A stretch of 64,000 nucleotides of DNA from contig JAKAHC010000001.1 in assembly GCA_021815305.1 (NCBI GenBank), forward strand, positions 372,001 to 436,000. Reading direction: 5' to 3'. This document shows positions 26,323-34,865 of the stretch, one piece after another; the stretch's first letter is position 1; the number at the start of each line of letters is the position of its first letter. Below the pieces are notes generated by a model, which saw only the letters and a program-made list of their open reading frames with translations, did no database searches and had not been told where the DNA came from. The translations under genes were made by a program, and so were the position numbers. The stretch is from Deltaproteobacteria bacterium. GTDB taxonomy: Bacteria; Desulfobacterota; Deferrimicrobia; Deferrimicrobiales; Deferrimicrobiaceae.

Positions 26323-27287
26323 CCCTCCGGGCGCGCAGTGCCCTTGCGCGTACGGGCGGAATGCGGACGTGCGGGAGGCGGCCCCTCTCCTCCCCGCTTG
26401 CCGGGGGGTTCGGAAAGGAACCGGCGGAACCCCTCGGCCGCGGGGCTCAGCGGGCTGTTGCGCAGGTACAGCATGTAGATCGGGCGGCGCAGGTTGAGGT
26501 CGGAAACCCGGACGGCGCACAGGTGCCCGAGCATGACCTCCAGGGTCACCGCCTTCGAAGAGACGATGGAGAGCCCCAGGTTCGCGGCCACCGCCTTCTT
26601 GATGGCCTCCGTGCTGCCCAGCTCCATCGCGCGCCGCAGGGAGACGCCGGCCCGCCGCAACTCCTCCTCCATGATCTCCCGCGTCCCGGATCCCCTCTCC
26701 CGAAGGATGAACAGGTCTTCGGTGAGCATCCGCGCGGGGACGGAATCCCGGGCGGCAAGAGCGTGCTGGGGGGAGACGATCAGCACCAGATCGTCTTCCA
26801 GATACGTGTCCATGGCGAGTTCCGATGCGGGAACGGGCGGCCCGACAAACCCGAGGTCCGCCGTGCCGGCCAGGACGTTGCGGAGGACCGCTTCCTTGTT
26901 CGAGATCGCAAGGCGGATCTCGATCCCCGGATATCGCGTCTTGAACTCTCCCAACACGTCCGGGATCATGTAGATCCCGACGGTGGTGGCCGCGCTGATC
27001 CGGAGGTGCCCCCGGATCAGCCCCTTCAGTCCGTCGATCCTCTCCTGCGCTTCCGCCAGGAGCTGGAACACCCGCCCGGCGTATAGCTGCAGGATCTGAC
27101 CCGCCTCGGTGAGGGCAAGGAACCGTCCCTTCCGCACGAACAGGTGCGTCCCGAGGGTCTCTTCCAGCGCGAGAATCTGCCGGGAGACGGCAGGCTGGGT
27201 CAGGTGGAGCTCGTCCAGCGCCCTCGAGATTCCCTGGAACCTGGCGACCGTCAGGAAGGTGCGGAGGTTGGAGAGGTTCGTGTCCAA
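26319..27287 (-). CDS. LysR-family transcriptional regulator
   Basis: 322 residues: N-terminal winged helix-turn-helix (LRTFLTVARFQGISRALDEL, then LTQPAVSRQILALEE), then a periplasmic-binding-like effector domain from about residue 90 (LRISAATTVGIYMIPDVLGE, ADLGFVGPPV, NLGLSIVSSKAVTLE). It starts at TTG 27287 with GGGAG upstream. It faces the CBS/CoA-ligase/carboligase genes across a 114-base AT-rich gap with a strong dyad, the usual LysR arrangement, so it probably controls that block and itself. Ligand unknown. The last 20-odd residues are Arg/Pro-rich and poorly conserved. Confidence 0.85.
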   Translation of the reverse strand: MDTNLSNLRTFLTVARFQGISRALDELHLTQPAVSRQILALEETLGTHLFVRKGRFLALTEAGQILQLYAGRVFQLLAEAQERIDGLKGLIRGHLRISAATTVGIYMIPDVLGEFKTRYPGIEIRLAISNKEAVLRNVLAGTADLGFVGPPVPASELAMDTYLEDDLVLIVSPQHALAARDSVPARMLTEDLFILRERGSGTREIMEEELRRAGVSLRRAMELGSTEAIKKAVAANLGLSIVSSKAVTLEVMLGHLCAVRVSDLNLRRPIYMLYLRNSPLSPAAEGFRRFLSEPPGKRGGEGPPPARPHSARTRKGTARPEG

Positions 27288-27311
27288 CGTGGTTCTCCCG
27301 TCCTCGATATA

Positions 27312-27339
27312 TTACCAATTCACATATATCCCATATAAT
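27312..27339 (+). promoter_or_regulatory. Promoter for the CBS/CoA-ligase block
   Basis: TTACCA (27312-27317), 16-base spacer, perfect TATAAT (27334-27339). The surrounding 80 bases are far more AT-rich than the rest of the window. Predicted leader of about 55 bases to the TTG at 27402. Confidence 0.5.
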
Positions 27340-27344
27340 ATATG
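27323..27344. promoter_or_regulatory. Perfect 7-7 dyad, likely LysR operator
   Basis: CATATAT, 8 bases, then ATATATG, centred over the -10 box above. It contains ATAT-N-ATAT spacing like LysR-type T-N11-A sites. Its position between the divergent LysR and CBS genes fits a binding site for the adjacent regulator. Confidence 0.45.
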
Positions 27345-27401
27345 CATTTCCAACATACAATATTCCCTGCTACTTTTTTCGCATCCCGAAGGGAGGCTCC
27401 C

Positions 27402-27938
27402 TTGGTAGCCGGCAAACGCACCGCCCGAGACATCATGACCACCCGGGTCCACACGGTGCGGCCTGAGGATCCGCTGTGGAAGGTGATCGATCTGCTCTGC
27501 AGGCACCGGGTCAGCGGGGTGCCCGTGCTGGACGGAAAAAGGCGACTGGTCGGCCTCATCTCGGAACGCGACATCCTGCACGCCATGGATCCCGCCGGAA
27601 CCGATCGCTCCGGGGCCCCCCCGCGCCGGGCCGCAGGACGGCGCCTGAGGGACATCAACGACCTTCCGGCCCGGGAGATCATGGTGACCCAGGTCATCAC
27701 CGCTTCTCCGGACACCGAGCCCCTGCGCCTGGCTTCCGTCATGGCCCTGCGGAAGATCCGGCGGATCCCCATCGTGGAGGGGAAGAAGCTCGTGGGGATC
27801 GTCAGCCACGGAGACGTCTACCGGGCCATCTTCGGGATGCGCGGCGGCGCCTGCGCGGGTCGCGCAGCGGACCCCGAAACCGCCGGAAAGGAAGCGGCCC
27901 CGACGCGCGGGGAGACAGAGGCGCTTCGAGCCCGGTAG
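27402..27938 (+). CDS. CBS-domain-pair protein
   Basis: 178 residues with two CBS motifs (TARDIMTTRVHTVRPEDPL..., then AREIMVTQVITASPDTEPL...). Such pairs bind adenosine nucleotides and gate attached or partner enzymes. No other domain is present. Start chosen at TTG 27402, as GGGAGG lies 5 bases ahead; the in-frame ATG at 27342 lies inside the promoter dyad. It leads the metabolic block and might sense AMP/ATP for the AMP-forming ligase next to it; that is an inference. Confidence 0.78.
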   Translation: MVAGKRTARDIMTTRVHTVRPEDPLWKVIDLLCRHRVSGVPVLDGKRRLVGLISERDILHAMDPAGTDRSGAPPRRAAGRRLRDINDLPAREIMVTQVITASPDTEPLRLASVMALRKIRRIPIVEGKKLVGIVSHGDVYRAIFGMRGGACAGRAADPETAGKEAAPTRGETEALRAR

Positions 27939-27978
27939 CTCCCGGGCCCCGCCCGGCGATGCGGAACGGAGGCAGGGA

Positions 27979-29493
27979 TTGGACGGGAAGACCGCACTGA
28001 CGCTGCTCGACCTGCTCGCCGACGGGACGCCGGAAGCGCCCGCCCTTCTCGCCCCCGACCGCGATCCGATGACTTTCCGCGAGTTGCGCGAACGCGTCCT
28101 CGCCCTTGCCGAACGCCTGGCCTCCTTCGGGCTGGGAAGGGAAGACCGCATCGCGATCGTGATGGAGAACGGCCAGGAAATGGTCCTCTCCCTCCTCGCG
28201 GCCGCCGTGTGCGGCACCGCCGTGCCCCTCAACCCGAGGTACCGCGCCGAGGAGTTCGCCTTCTACTACGGGGACGGAAACGTGCAAGGGATGATCGCGG
28301 CACCAGGCACCGTCCCGGACGCCCACGCGGCTGCCGCACCCGGCACGGTGGTGATCCACGCCGCGACCGATCCGTCGGGGATCCTGCGCCTCGAACCCTC
28401 CGGCACGGCACGCCCCCCGAGGGCGCTGGCCCTCCCCGGCCCCGACGACGTGGCGATCCTGCTCCACACCAGCGGCACCACGAAACGCCCGAAACGCGTG
28501 CCGATCCGGCAACGCAACCTGGCGGCCTCGGCGGCGAACGTCGTCCGCGCCTGCGCCCTCACGCAGGAGGATCGCTCGCTGTGCGTGATGCCGCTGTTCC
28601 ATATCCACGGGATCGTCGCCTCGATGCTGGCGCCGCTCGCCGCGGGCGGATCGGCGGTCTGTCCCCCGGCTTTCGACGCGCTGCGCTTCTTCGGCTGGGT
28701 GGATGCGTTCCGCCCCACCTGGTATTCGGCCGTGCCGGCGATCCACCAGACGCTTCTTTCGCGCGCCGGCCGCCATGCCGATGTCATCCGCGGCAACCCT
28801 TTCCGTTTCATCCGTTCGTGCAGCGCGGCTCTGCCGCCGACGGTGATCGGCCGCATGGAAGAGGTCTTCGGCGCCCCGGTGACCGAGGCATACGGGATGA
28901 CCGAGACCACCCATCAGATGACCAGCAATCCGTTGCCTCCGGGCGTCCGCAAGCCCGGCGCCGTCGGATACGGCTTCGGCGTGCAGGTGGCGATCATGGA
29001 CGAGGCGGGCGCGCTGCTGACTTCGAACGCGCAGGGCGAGGTGGTCGTGCGCGGATTGAACGTGGTGGACGGCTACGAGAACAACCTGGAGGCGAACGAG
29101 GCCGCGTTCGTGCGTGGGTGGCTTCGCACCGGGGACCAGGGGACGATGGACCCGGACGGCTACCTCTCCATCACCGGACGTCTCTCCGAGCGGATCAACC
29201 GCGGCGGGGAGAAGATCTCGCCGCTGGAGATCGACCACGTCCTGCTCCGCCACCCCGCCGTCGCCGAGGCGCTGGCGTTCGCGGTGCCGCACCGGACGCT
29301 CGGCGAGGATGTGCACGCCGCCGTCGTGCTGCGGAGCCCGGCCACCGAACAGGCGCTGCGGCGGCACTGCTCCGATTTCCTTGTGGACTTCAAGGTGCCC
29401 CGTCGCATCCATATCCTGGAGGCGCTTCCGTACGGCGGGACCGGAAAGCTGCGCCGAAACGCCATGGCCGGAACGCTGAAGCTGGCCGGGTAG
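27979..29493 (+). CDS. AMP-forming acyl-CoA synthetase, oxalate-CoA-ligase-like
   Basis: 504-residue ANL-superfamily ligase that activates a carboxylic acid with ATP and CoA. The phosphate loop reads TSGTTKRPKRVPIRQRNLA, in which the usual final Gly of PKG is Arg. VTEAYGMTETTHQM, the D of LRTGDQG, and the C-terminal catalytic Lys in GGTGKLRRNAM are present. The loop and following residues resemble plant AAE3 / yeast Pcs60 oxalyl-CoA synthetases more than long-chain FadD. TTG start at 27979 with GGAGG upstream. Oxalate as substrate is suggested by family resemblance and by the glyoxylate-carboligase-like gene nearby; it is not proven. Confidence 0.75.
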   Translation: MDGKTALTLLDLLADGTPEAPALLAPDRDPMTFRELRERVLALAERLASFGLGREDRIAIVMENGQEMVLSLLAAAVCGTAVPLNPRYRAEEFAFYYGDGNVQGMIAAPGTVPDAHAAAAPGTVVIHAATDPSGILRLEPSGTARPPRALALPGPDDVAILLHTSGTTKRPKRVPIRQRNLAASAANVVRACALTQEDRSLCVMPLFHIHGIVASMLAPLAAGGSAVCPPAFDALRFFGWVDAFRPTWYSAVPAIHQTLLSRAGRHADVIRGNPFRFIRSCSAALPPTVIGRMEEVFGAPVTEAYGMTETTHQMTSNPLPPGVRKPGAVGYGFGVQVAIMDEAGALLTSNAQGEVVVRGLNVVDGYENNLEANEAAFVRGWLRTGDQGTMDPDGYLSITGRLSERINRGGEKISPLEIDHVLLRHPAVAEALAFAVPHRTLGEDVHAAVVLRSPATEQALRRHCSDFLVDFKVPRRIHILEALPYGGTGKLRRNAMAGTLKLAG

Positions 29494-29514
29494 CCGGGGG
29501 GGAGAGGGGGATCC

Positions 29515-30507
29515 ATGCGAATCGCAATCGTCGGCGCCGGCGCGATCGGAGGGTACCTGGCGGCACGGCTGATCGGATCGGGCCGGCAGGTCACGGTGGT
29601 CGCGCGCGGCGCAAACCTGGCGGCCATCCGCGAGGCGGGCATCAGGTTGCGGCTGCCCGACGGAACGGAGGAGACGGCCCATCCGGAACTCGCAACCGAC
29701 GACATGGCCGCCGCGGGGCCGCACGATGTGGTCCTCCTGGCGGTGAAGGGCCAGCAGCTTCCCGCCCTTGTGCCGACGATCCGGCCGCTGCTGGGGCCGG
29801 AGACCGCGATCGTCCCGGCGCAGAACGGCATCCCTTGGTGGTATTTCCAGCGCTGCGGCGGACCCTTTGCCGGCCGAACGCTCGCGTCGGTCGATCCGGG
29901 AGGGGCGATCTCGGCCCACGTCGCCCCGGAAAGGGTGATCGGCTGCGTGACCTACCAGGCGGCCGAGCTTGCGGGCCCGGGCGTGGTGCGCTTCATCGAG
30001 GGGAACCGGTTCACGCTGGGGGAGCCGGACGGCGAAATGAGCGGCAGGGTACAGGAGCTGGCCCGCGCGCTCACCGGGGCGGGCCTGAAAGCGCGTGTCC
30101 GGACCGACATACGAACCGAAATCTGGGTCAAGCTGCTGGGGAACCTGACCTTCAACCCGATCAGCGCCCTCACGCGCGCCACGCTCGGCGAGATCATCGG
30201 ATTCGGGCCGACCCGCGATCTGGCGGCGGCGACAATGGCCGAGGCCCGGGAGGTGGCGGACCGGCTGGGCATCACGTTCGGCGTCACCGTCGAGCAACGC
30301 ATCCGGGGCGCCGCGCAGATGGCGTCCCACAGGACCTCGACGCTGCAGGACATCGAAGCCGGCCGGCCGACGGAGGTGGAATGGCTCGTGGGGACCGTAG
30401 CCGAACTGGGCCGGATGGTGGACGTCCCGACGCCCCGGATCGATGCGCTCTACGCGTGCCTCAGGCTGCTGGAACGGACATCGTGCGGGGGATCGCCGCC
30501 TCGATAA
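29515..30507 (+). CDS. 2-dehydropantoate 2-reductase family protein
   Basis: 330-residue NADPH-dependent reductase of the ApbA/PanE family. The N-terminal Rossmann motif GAGAIGGYLAARL and the signature VLLAVKGQQL are followed by QNGIPWW; the C-terminal helical domain has KLLGNLTFNPISALT with the catalytic Lys, plus TSTLQDIEAGRPTEVEWL. Family members reduce ketopantoate in CoA synthesis, but many paralogues in catabolic clusters reduce other 2-oxo acids. Here, between an acyl-CoA ligase and a ThDP carboligase, a role in the block's own pathway is as likely as pantothenate synthesis. Confidence 0.75.
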   Translation: MRIAIVGAGAIGGYLAARLIGSGRQVTVVARGANLAAIREAGIRLRLPDGTEETAHPELATDDMAAAGPHDVVLLAVKGQQLPALVPTIRPLLGPETAIVPAQNGIPWWYFQRCGGPFAGRTLASVDPGGAISAHVAPERVIGCVTYQAAELAGPGVVRFIEGNRFTLGEPDGEMSGRVQELARALTGAGLKARVRTDIRTEIWVKLLGNLTFNPISALTRATLGEIIGFGPTRDLAAATMAEAREVADRLGITFGVTVEQRIRGAAQMASHRTSTLQDIEAGRPTEVEWLVGTVAELGRMVDVPTPRIDALYACLRLLERTSCGGSPPR

Positions 30508-30523
30508 TCCACGTTTGCATTTC

Positions 30524-30562
30524 ATGAATCATGTAGAATGGTAACCGTTTTCCTGGATTCAT
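30524..30562 (+). promoter_or_regulatory. Possible operator/promoter before the carboligase gene
   Basis: Inverted arms ATGAATC (30524-30530) and GATTCAT (30556-30562) flank a TAGAAT (30534-30539) that could be a -10 box. No good -35 is seen. The 102-base gap before the next ATG is the only long gap inside the block, which makes an internal promoter plausible. Confidence 0.3.
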
Positions 30563-30609
30563 CAGATGACTGAGCGCCCAGGCGATTCCCAAGGAGAAGG
30601 AGAAGGCCC

Positions 30610-32394
30610 ATGCCCAAGATGACCGCCATGAACGCCGCCGTGAAAATCCTCGAAAGCGAGGGTGTCAAACATATTTTCGGCATTCCGGGGGCCGGCATCC
30701 TCCCCTTCTACCGCTCCCTCAAGGACCTTGGGACCATCCGGCACATGCTCTGCCGCCACGAGGAAGGCGCGATCCACATGGCCGACGGGTACGCCCGCGC
30801 CATCGGCACGGTGGGCGTATGCGCGGCCACCTCGGGCCCCGGCGCCAGCAATTTCGTGACCGGCCTGTACACCGCCCAGGTGGATTCGATCCCGGTCCTC
30901 GCCGTCACCGGCCAGAACGTGAAGGCGCAACTGGGCCGGGAAGCGTTCCAGGCGGTCGACATCGCCGGGATCGTGAAGCCGGTCACAAAGAAGTCGTATT
31001 GCGTGCAGGAACCCGCCATGGTGCCGTGGGTGTTCCGGGAGGCGTTCCGGATCATGAAGGAAGGGCGTCCCGGTCCCGTCCTGATCGACCTGCCGCTGGA
31101 CGTCCAGAAGGGAGAGATCGAATACGACCCCGAAACGGATGCGCCGTTCCCCGTCTTCCGCACGCCGCCCGACCGGAAGCAGGTGGCCAAGGCCCTGGAC
31201 ATGCTGCTGGCGGCGGAGAAGCCGGTCATGCTGCTGGGAGGAGGCGTAATCCTCGCCGACGCCTGCGAGGAGTTCGTGAGGATCGCCGAGATCCTGCAGA
31301 TCCCCGTCGTCACTTCCTACATGGGCAAGAGCGGGATCCCGTGGAACCACCCTCTCGCGGCGGGCCAGGTGGGGATCCAGTGCAATACCCGCTCGGGAAA
31401 CCGGATATTCCTGGAGTCCACCCTCGTGTTCGCCGTGGGCGCCCGGTTCAACGACCGCCACACCGGCGCCCTCAACGTCTACAAAGGGAACCGGAAGTTC
31501 ATCCACGTGGACGTGGACCCCGGACAGCTCGGGAAAAACATCATGCCGGACCTGGGCATCTGCGCGGACGCCGGGCTGACCCTGCAGGCCCTGCTGGAGG
31601 AGATCCGGCGGCGGAACATCAAGCCGGGCCCCTCGAAACTCGCGGTCTCGCAGCTGCGCACCAGGCTGGAGCGGAAGACCGATTACGACGGCATCCCCAT
31701 CAAGCCGCAGAGGGTGTTCCGGGAAATCAACGAATTTTTCGATGACGAGACCGTGTTCGTGACCTGCATCGGGTTGAACCAGATCTGGTCCGGGCAGCTG
31801 CAGAAGATCTCCAGGCCCAGGCATTACCTGGACTGCGGCGGTGCGGGTCCGCTGGGGTGGGACCTGCCGGCATCCATCGGGGCCAAGGTCGCCCGGCCGG
31901 ACAGGACGGTGGTCCAGGTGGTCGGGGACTACGGCTTCCAGTTCTGCATGGAAGAGCTTCCGGTCGCCGTCATGTACAACGTCCCCTTCGTGTGCATCGT
32001 CCTGAACAACGGGTATCTCGGGCTCATCCGCCAGGCGGAAAAGTACAACTTCGACATGGATTTCGAAGTGCAGACCTGGTACGAAGCGCTGGCGGAAGGG
32101 GCAAGCCTTGCGGCTCCCCGGATGGCCCTGGGCGACCAGAGAGGCGCCGTCGGGGTGGTCGATTCCGCCGGTTCCCGGATCGAGCCGGAAAACCGGGGGC
32201 GGGGATTCGACTTCGTGAGGTTCGCCGATGCTTGCGGGGCCATCGGCGAGCGCGTCACCGATCCGGAGGAAATCCGCGGCGCCCTCAAGCGGGCGGTGGA
32301 ATCGGGCCGGCCGTACGTGATCGACATCGTCATGGAACGGGATACGGACTGTTCGATGGGCGTCTCCATCGATGCGGTCAAGGAATTCGAATAG
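30610..32394 (+). CDS. gcl: Glyoxylate carboligase-like ThDP enzyme
   Basis: 594-residue thiamine-diphosphate enzyme closely resembling glyoxylate carboligase (two glyoxylate to tartronate semialdehyde plus CO2). The start (MPKMTAMNAAVKILESEGVK) lines up residue for residue with E. coli Gcl, as do FQAVDIAGIVKPVTK, GGAGPLGWDLPA and the ThDP motif GDYGFQF...LNNGYLGLIRQ. Two differences stand out. Residue 51 is Glu (RHEEGA), where E. coli Gcl has the diagnostic Val. An insert of about 25 residues lies near 500-528. Strong ribosome site AGGAGAAGGAG. The close pair with an alcohol dehydrogenase fits tartronate-semialdehyde reduction. A related carboligase on another 2-oxo acid is possible. Confidence 0.8.
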   Translation: MPKMTAMNAAVKILESEGVKHIFGIPGAGILPFYRSLKDLGTIRHMLCRHEEGAIHMADGYARAIGTVGVCAATSGPGASNFVTGLYTAQVDSIPVLAVTGQNVKAQLGREAFQAVDIAGIVKPVTKKSYCVQEPAMVPWVFREAFRIMKEGRPGPVLIDLPLDVQKGEIEYDPETDAPFPVFRTPPDRKQVAKALDMLLAAEKPVMLLGGGVILADACEEFVRIAEILQIPVVTSYMGKSGIPWNHPLAAGQVGIQCNTRSGNRIFLESTLVFAVGARFNDRHTGALNVYKGNRKFIHVDVDPGQLGKNIMPDLGICADAGLTLQALLEEIRRRNIKPGPSKLAVSQLRTRLERKTDYDGIPIKPQRVFREINEFFDDETVFVTCIGLNQIWSGQLQKISRPRHYLDCGGAGPLGWDLPASIGAKVARPDRTVVQVVGDYGFQFCMEELPVAVMYNVPFVCIVLNNGYLGLIRQAEKYNFDMDFEVQTWYEALAEGASLAAPRMALGDQRGAVGVVDSAGSRIEPENRGRGFDFVRFADACGAIGERVTDPEEIRGALKRAVESGRPYVIDIVMERDTDCSMGVSIDAVKEFE

Positions 32395-32419
32395 ACATCC
32401 GACCACGGAGAAAACGACC

Positions 32420-33703
32420 ATGCCCGAGATCAAGGAACAGGCGGTCGCCCTGCTGAAGGAGTTCAAGGGGGAAGCTTACGCTTTCGGCAGCGGCGTGATC
32501 GACACCGCCCCGGGAGCGTTCGCCGCGAAATTCGGGAGGAAGGCCCTGGTTGTCGGGCCCATAGATTCCGGGTGGTTCCAGCCCATCCGGGCGAAGGTTC
32601 TCCGGTCCCTTGCGGATGCCGGGGTGGAAGTGGCGGAAACCGTCCGTTCCGCCGCCCCGAACGCCCCCTTCGAGGACGTCTACCGCATCCATCGCCGCAT
32701 CATGGAGAAGGAACCCGACGTTCTGGTCGCGGCCGACGGCGGGTCGGGGATCGACGCCGTGAAGGCCGCCGCGGCGCTGGCCGGGGTGGGGGACGTCCGC
32801 TCCGGGATCGATCCGTTCTTCGGGGTCGGACAGGTGACCGAGGCCTGCAAGAGAACGGGCAGGTCCCCGATGCCGGTGGTGGCCGTCATGATGGCCGCCA
32901 GTTCCGGCGCGCACCTGACCAAATATTCCAACATCACCGATCCGGTGAAGGGACAGAAGAAACTCATCGTGGACGACGCCATCGTCCCGCCGCGCGCCGT
33001 GTTCGACTACGACGTCACCACCACCCAGCCCATGAGCCTGACGCTGGATGGCGGGCTGGACGGGATCGCGCACTGCCTGGAGGTCTATTTCGGCGCTGCG
33101 CCCGCCGCCCGGGACCGGGCGAAGCGGGTGGCCGAGCCGGGGATCGAGCTCGTCATCTCGGGCCTCCTCGCGGCGAAGAAGGACCCCGCAGGCAGGGAGG
33201 CCAGGACCCTGCTGGGCCTGGGCACCGACCTGGGCGGCTACGCCATCATGATCGGCGGAACGTCGGGAGCCCATCTGTCCAGCTTCTCCCTGGTCGACGT
33301 CCTGAGCCACGGCCGGGCCTGCGCCTTGATGAACCCCTATTACACCGTGTTCTTCGCTCCCGCCGTGCAGGAGCAGTTGCGGGTGGTCGGCCGCATATAC
33401 GGGAAGTACGGGTACATGGAGAAGGACGCGGAGTCCCTCTCCGGCAGGGAGCTCGGCGTTGCCGTGGCCGAGGCGATGGTCCGCTTCAGCAGGTTCCTGG
33501 ATTTCCCCACCCGCTTGAGCGACGTGAAGGGGGTCGGCAGGGAGCACATCGAGCGTTGCCTCGCCGCCGCGAAGAACCCGCAGCTGGACATGAAGCTGCG
33601 GAACATGCCGGTGCCGCTCCACGCGGGACAGGTCGACGAGTACATGGGGCCCATCCTGGAGGCGGCCTGGACGGGGGATTTCGGGAAAATCCGGAACCTG
33701 TAG
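32420..33703 (+). CDS. Iron-type (group III) alcohol dehydrogenase
   Basis: 427-residue NAD(P)-dependent dehydrogenase of the Fe-ADH family. The nucleotide site GGSGIDAVKA and the metal-site segments LDGIAHCLEVYFG and LSHGRACALMNPYYT are present. It starts 25 bases after the carboligase stop, so the two are co-expressed. By position it could reduce tartronate semialdehyde to glycerate; the usual enzyme for that step (GlxR/GarR) is from a different family, so this would be a substitute. Other short aldehydes or alcohols are possible substrates. Confidence 0.78.
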   Translation: MPEIKEQAVALLKEFKGEAYAFGSGVIDTAPGAFAAKFGRKALVVGPIDSGWFQPIRAKVLRSLADAGVEVAETVRSAAPNAPFEDVYRIHRRIMEKEPDVLVAADGGSGIDAVKAAAALAGVGDVRSGIDPFFGVGQVTEACKRTGRSPMPVVAVMMAASSGAHLTKYSNITDPVKGQKKLIVDDAIVPPRAVFDYDVTTTQPMSLTLDGGLDGIAHCLEVYFGAAPAARDRAKRVAEPGIELVISGLLAAKKDPAGREARTLLGLGTDLGGYAIMIGGTSGAHLSSFSLVDVLSHGRACALMNPYYTVFFAPAVQEQLRVVGRIYGKYGYMEKDAESLSGRELGVAVAEAMVRFSRFLDFPTRLSDVKGVGREHIERCLAAAKNPQLDMKLRNMPVPLHAGQVDEYMGPILEAAWTGDFGKIRNL

Positions 33704-33715
33704 GCCGGGAAACCC

Positions 33716-33736
33716 CCGCCGGGCGGGAACCGGCGG
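33716..33736. terminator. Hairpin between convergent genes
   Basis: CCGCCGG, 7-base loop, CCGGCGG, placed between the stops of the dehydrogenase and the opposing flavoprotein. There is no T-run, so a terminator role is uncertain. Confidence 0.35.
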
Positions 33737-33737
33737 A

Positions 33738-34730
33738 TCACAGCCGGTCGGCGATGTCCCAGAACGCCTTCTCCACGTAGTTGCGGAACCCGTGGATGAA
33801 GGCGCAGCGCCGGTGGAACATCGCGAGCGACCCGCAGAAGTAGAGGCCCGGCACGCTCGACTCGCCCGTCGGAGAGATGAGGGGAAAACCCTTTTCGCCG
33901 GTCTTCACGACGCCGCCCTCCACCGGCAACCACCGGGGACGGTACCCCGTGGCGCAGACGATCCAGTCGAACTCCTCCCGCTGGCCGCACCGGAACCTCG
34001 CCTCCCGGCCCGAGAGCGCGACCACCGGGTCCGACTCGCGCAGGGAAAGGATCCGGAAACGGATCAACTCCTTGAGCACGCTCTCCGACGACCCGCGGAT
34101 GTCCTCCAGATCCCCCGTTCCGCTGAAGAAGCGCAGCGGAGCGCGGGTGCACATGGTGACGCGCGCGGTCCCGGCCAGTTCGACGCAGAGCTCGGCGGCG
34201 GAGTTCCCTCCGCCCAGGACGAGCACCCGCTTCCCGTCGTACGCCATGCAGCTCAGGAAATCGCTCGAGTGGAGGACAAACGGGTTCCCGGCCAGGCCGG
34301 GGATCTCCGTGCAGTACGGCTTTGTGGCCGATCCCGTCGCGACCACGAGGAAGCGGCAGGGGATTTCCCCGGCGTCCGTGGCGACGACGAAACCGCCGGG
34401 AACGACCTTCGCGCCGGCAGCCGTCGTCCTCTCCTCGACATCGAGGTGGTTCTCCCGCGCGAACGCGTCCAGATAGCAGAGGAAATCCTCGCGCGTCGGG
34501 AAAGGTCTGCGGGTCCCGGGCAAGGCCCAGAGCGGTTGCGCAAGCGTGAGGGAGGTCCAGTCCGTACCCGGCACCGAGGGGGAGAGCAGGACCATCCCCA
34601 ACCGCATGTCGCGCCACGACTGTCCGATCTTCCCGCGCTCCAGGATCCGATGACCGATCCCGTGTTCCCGGAAACCGGACGACAGCAGGAGCCCTGCCGG
34701 TCCTCCGCCCACGATGACGACGTCCTTCAT
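33738..34730 (-). CDS. FAD/NAD(P)-binding oxidoreductase (monooxygenase-like)
   Basis: 330-residue flavoprotein with the FAD-binding GGGPAGLLLS near residue 8, an NADPH-type Rossmann motif VLGGGNSAAELCVEL in the middle, and the linking ATGYRPRW. The layout resembles flavin-containing monooxygenases and CzcO-type proteins, but it is shorter than true FMOs (about 450). LYFCGSLAMFHRRCAFIHG near the C-terminus resembles the thioredoxin-reductase-like group. Substrate unknown. It opposes the carboligase block and may or may not belong to it. Confidence 0.7.
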   Translation of the reverse strand: MKDVVIVGGGPAGLLLSSGFREHGIGHRILERGKIGQSWRDMRLGMVLLSPSVPGTDWTSLTLAQPLWALPGTRRPFPTREDFLCYLDAFARENHLDVEERTTAAGAKVVPGGFVVATDAGEIPCRFLVVATGSATKPYCTEIPGLAGNPFVLHSSDFLSCMAYDGKRVLVLGGGNSAAELCVELAGTARVTMCTRAPLRFFSGTGDLEDIRGSSESVLKELIRFRILSLRESDPVVALSGREARFRCGQREEFDWIVCATGYRPRWLPVEGGVVKTGEKGFPLISPTGESSVPGLYFCGSLAMFHRRCAFIHGFRNYVEKAFWDIADRL

Positions 34731-34800
34731 GCCGCTTCTCCCCTTCCCGAGGCTTCTCTCCGGTTGTAGTATATACTCCCGATGGGAGAGGTTTTCGCGG

Positions 34801-34829
34801 TTGACAGGAGAAACCTCTTTCCATATAGT
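34801..34829 (+). promoter_or_regulatory. Strong sigma70-type promoter for rplU-rpmA-obgE
   Basis: Perfect TTGACA (34801-34806), 17-base spacer, TATAGT (34824-34829). Predicted leader of about 30 bases to the rplU ATG. Best promoter match in the window; it probably drives the ribosomal-protein run. Confidence 0.85.
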
Positions 34830-34865
34830 GGTTTGTTCTTATTGAAGGGTATGGAGGCCGATGCC

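Noticed and set aside
26319-27287. LysR protein as the selenium-metabolism regulator type
   Set aside because: The helix-turn-helix reads QPAVSRQI, common to CysB/CbbR-like members; nothing specific links it to selenium genes, and it faces the carboligase block.
27342-27401. ATG start for the CBS protein at 27342
   Set aside because: It lies in the promoter dyad just after the -10 box and has no ribosome site; TTG 27402 has GGGAGG at good spacing.
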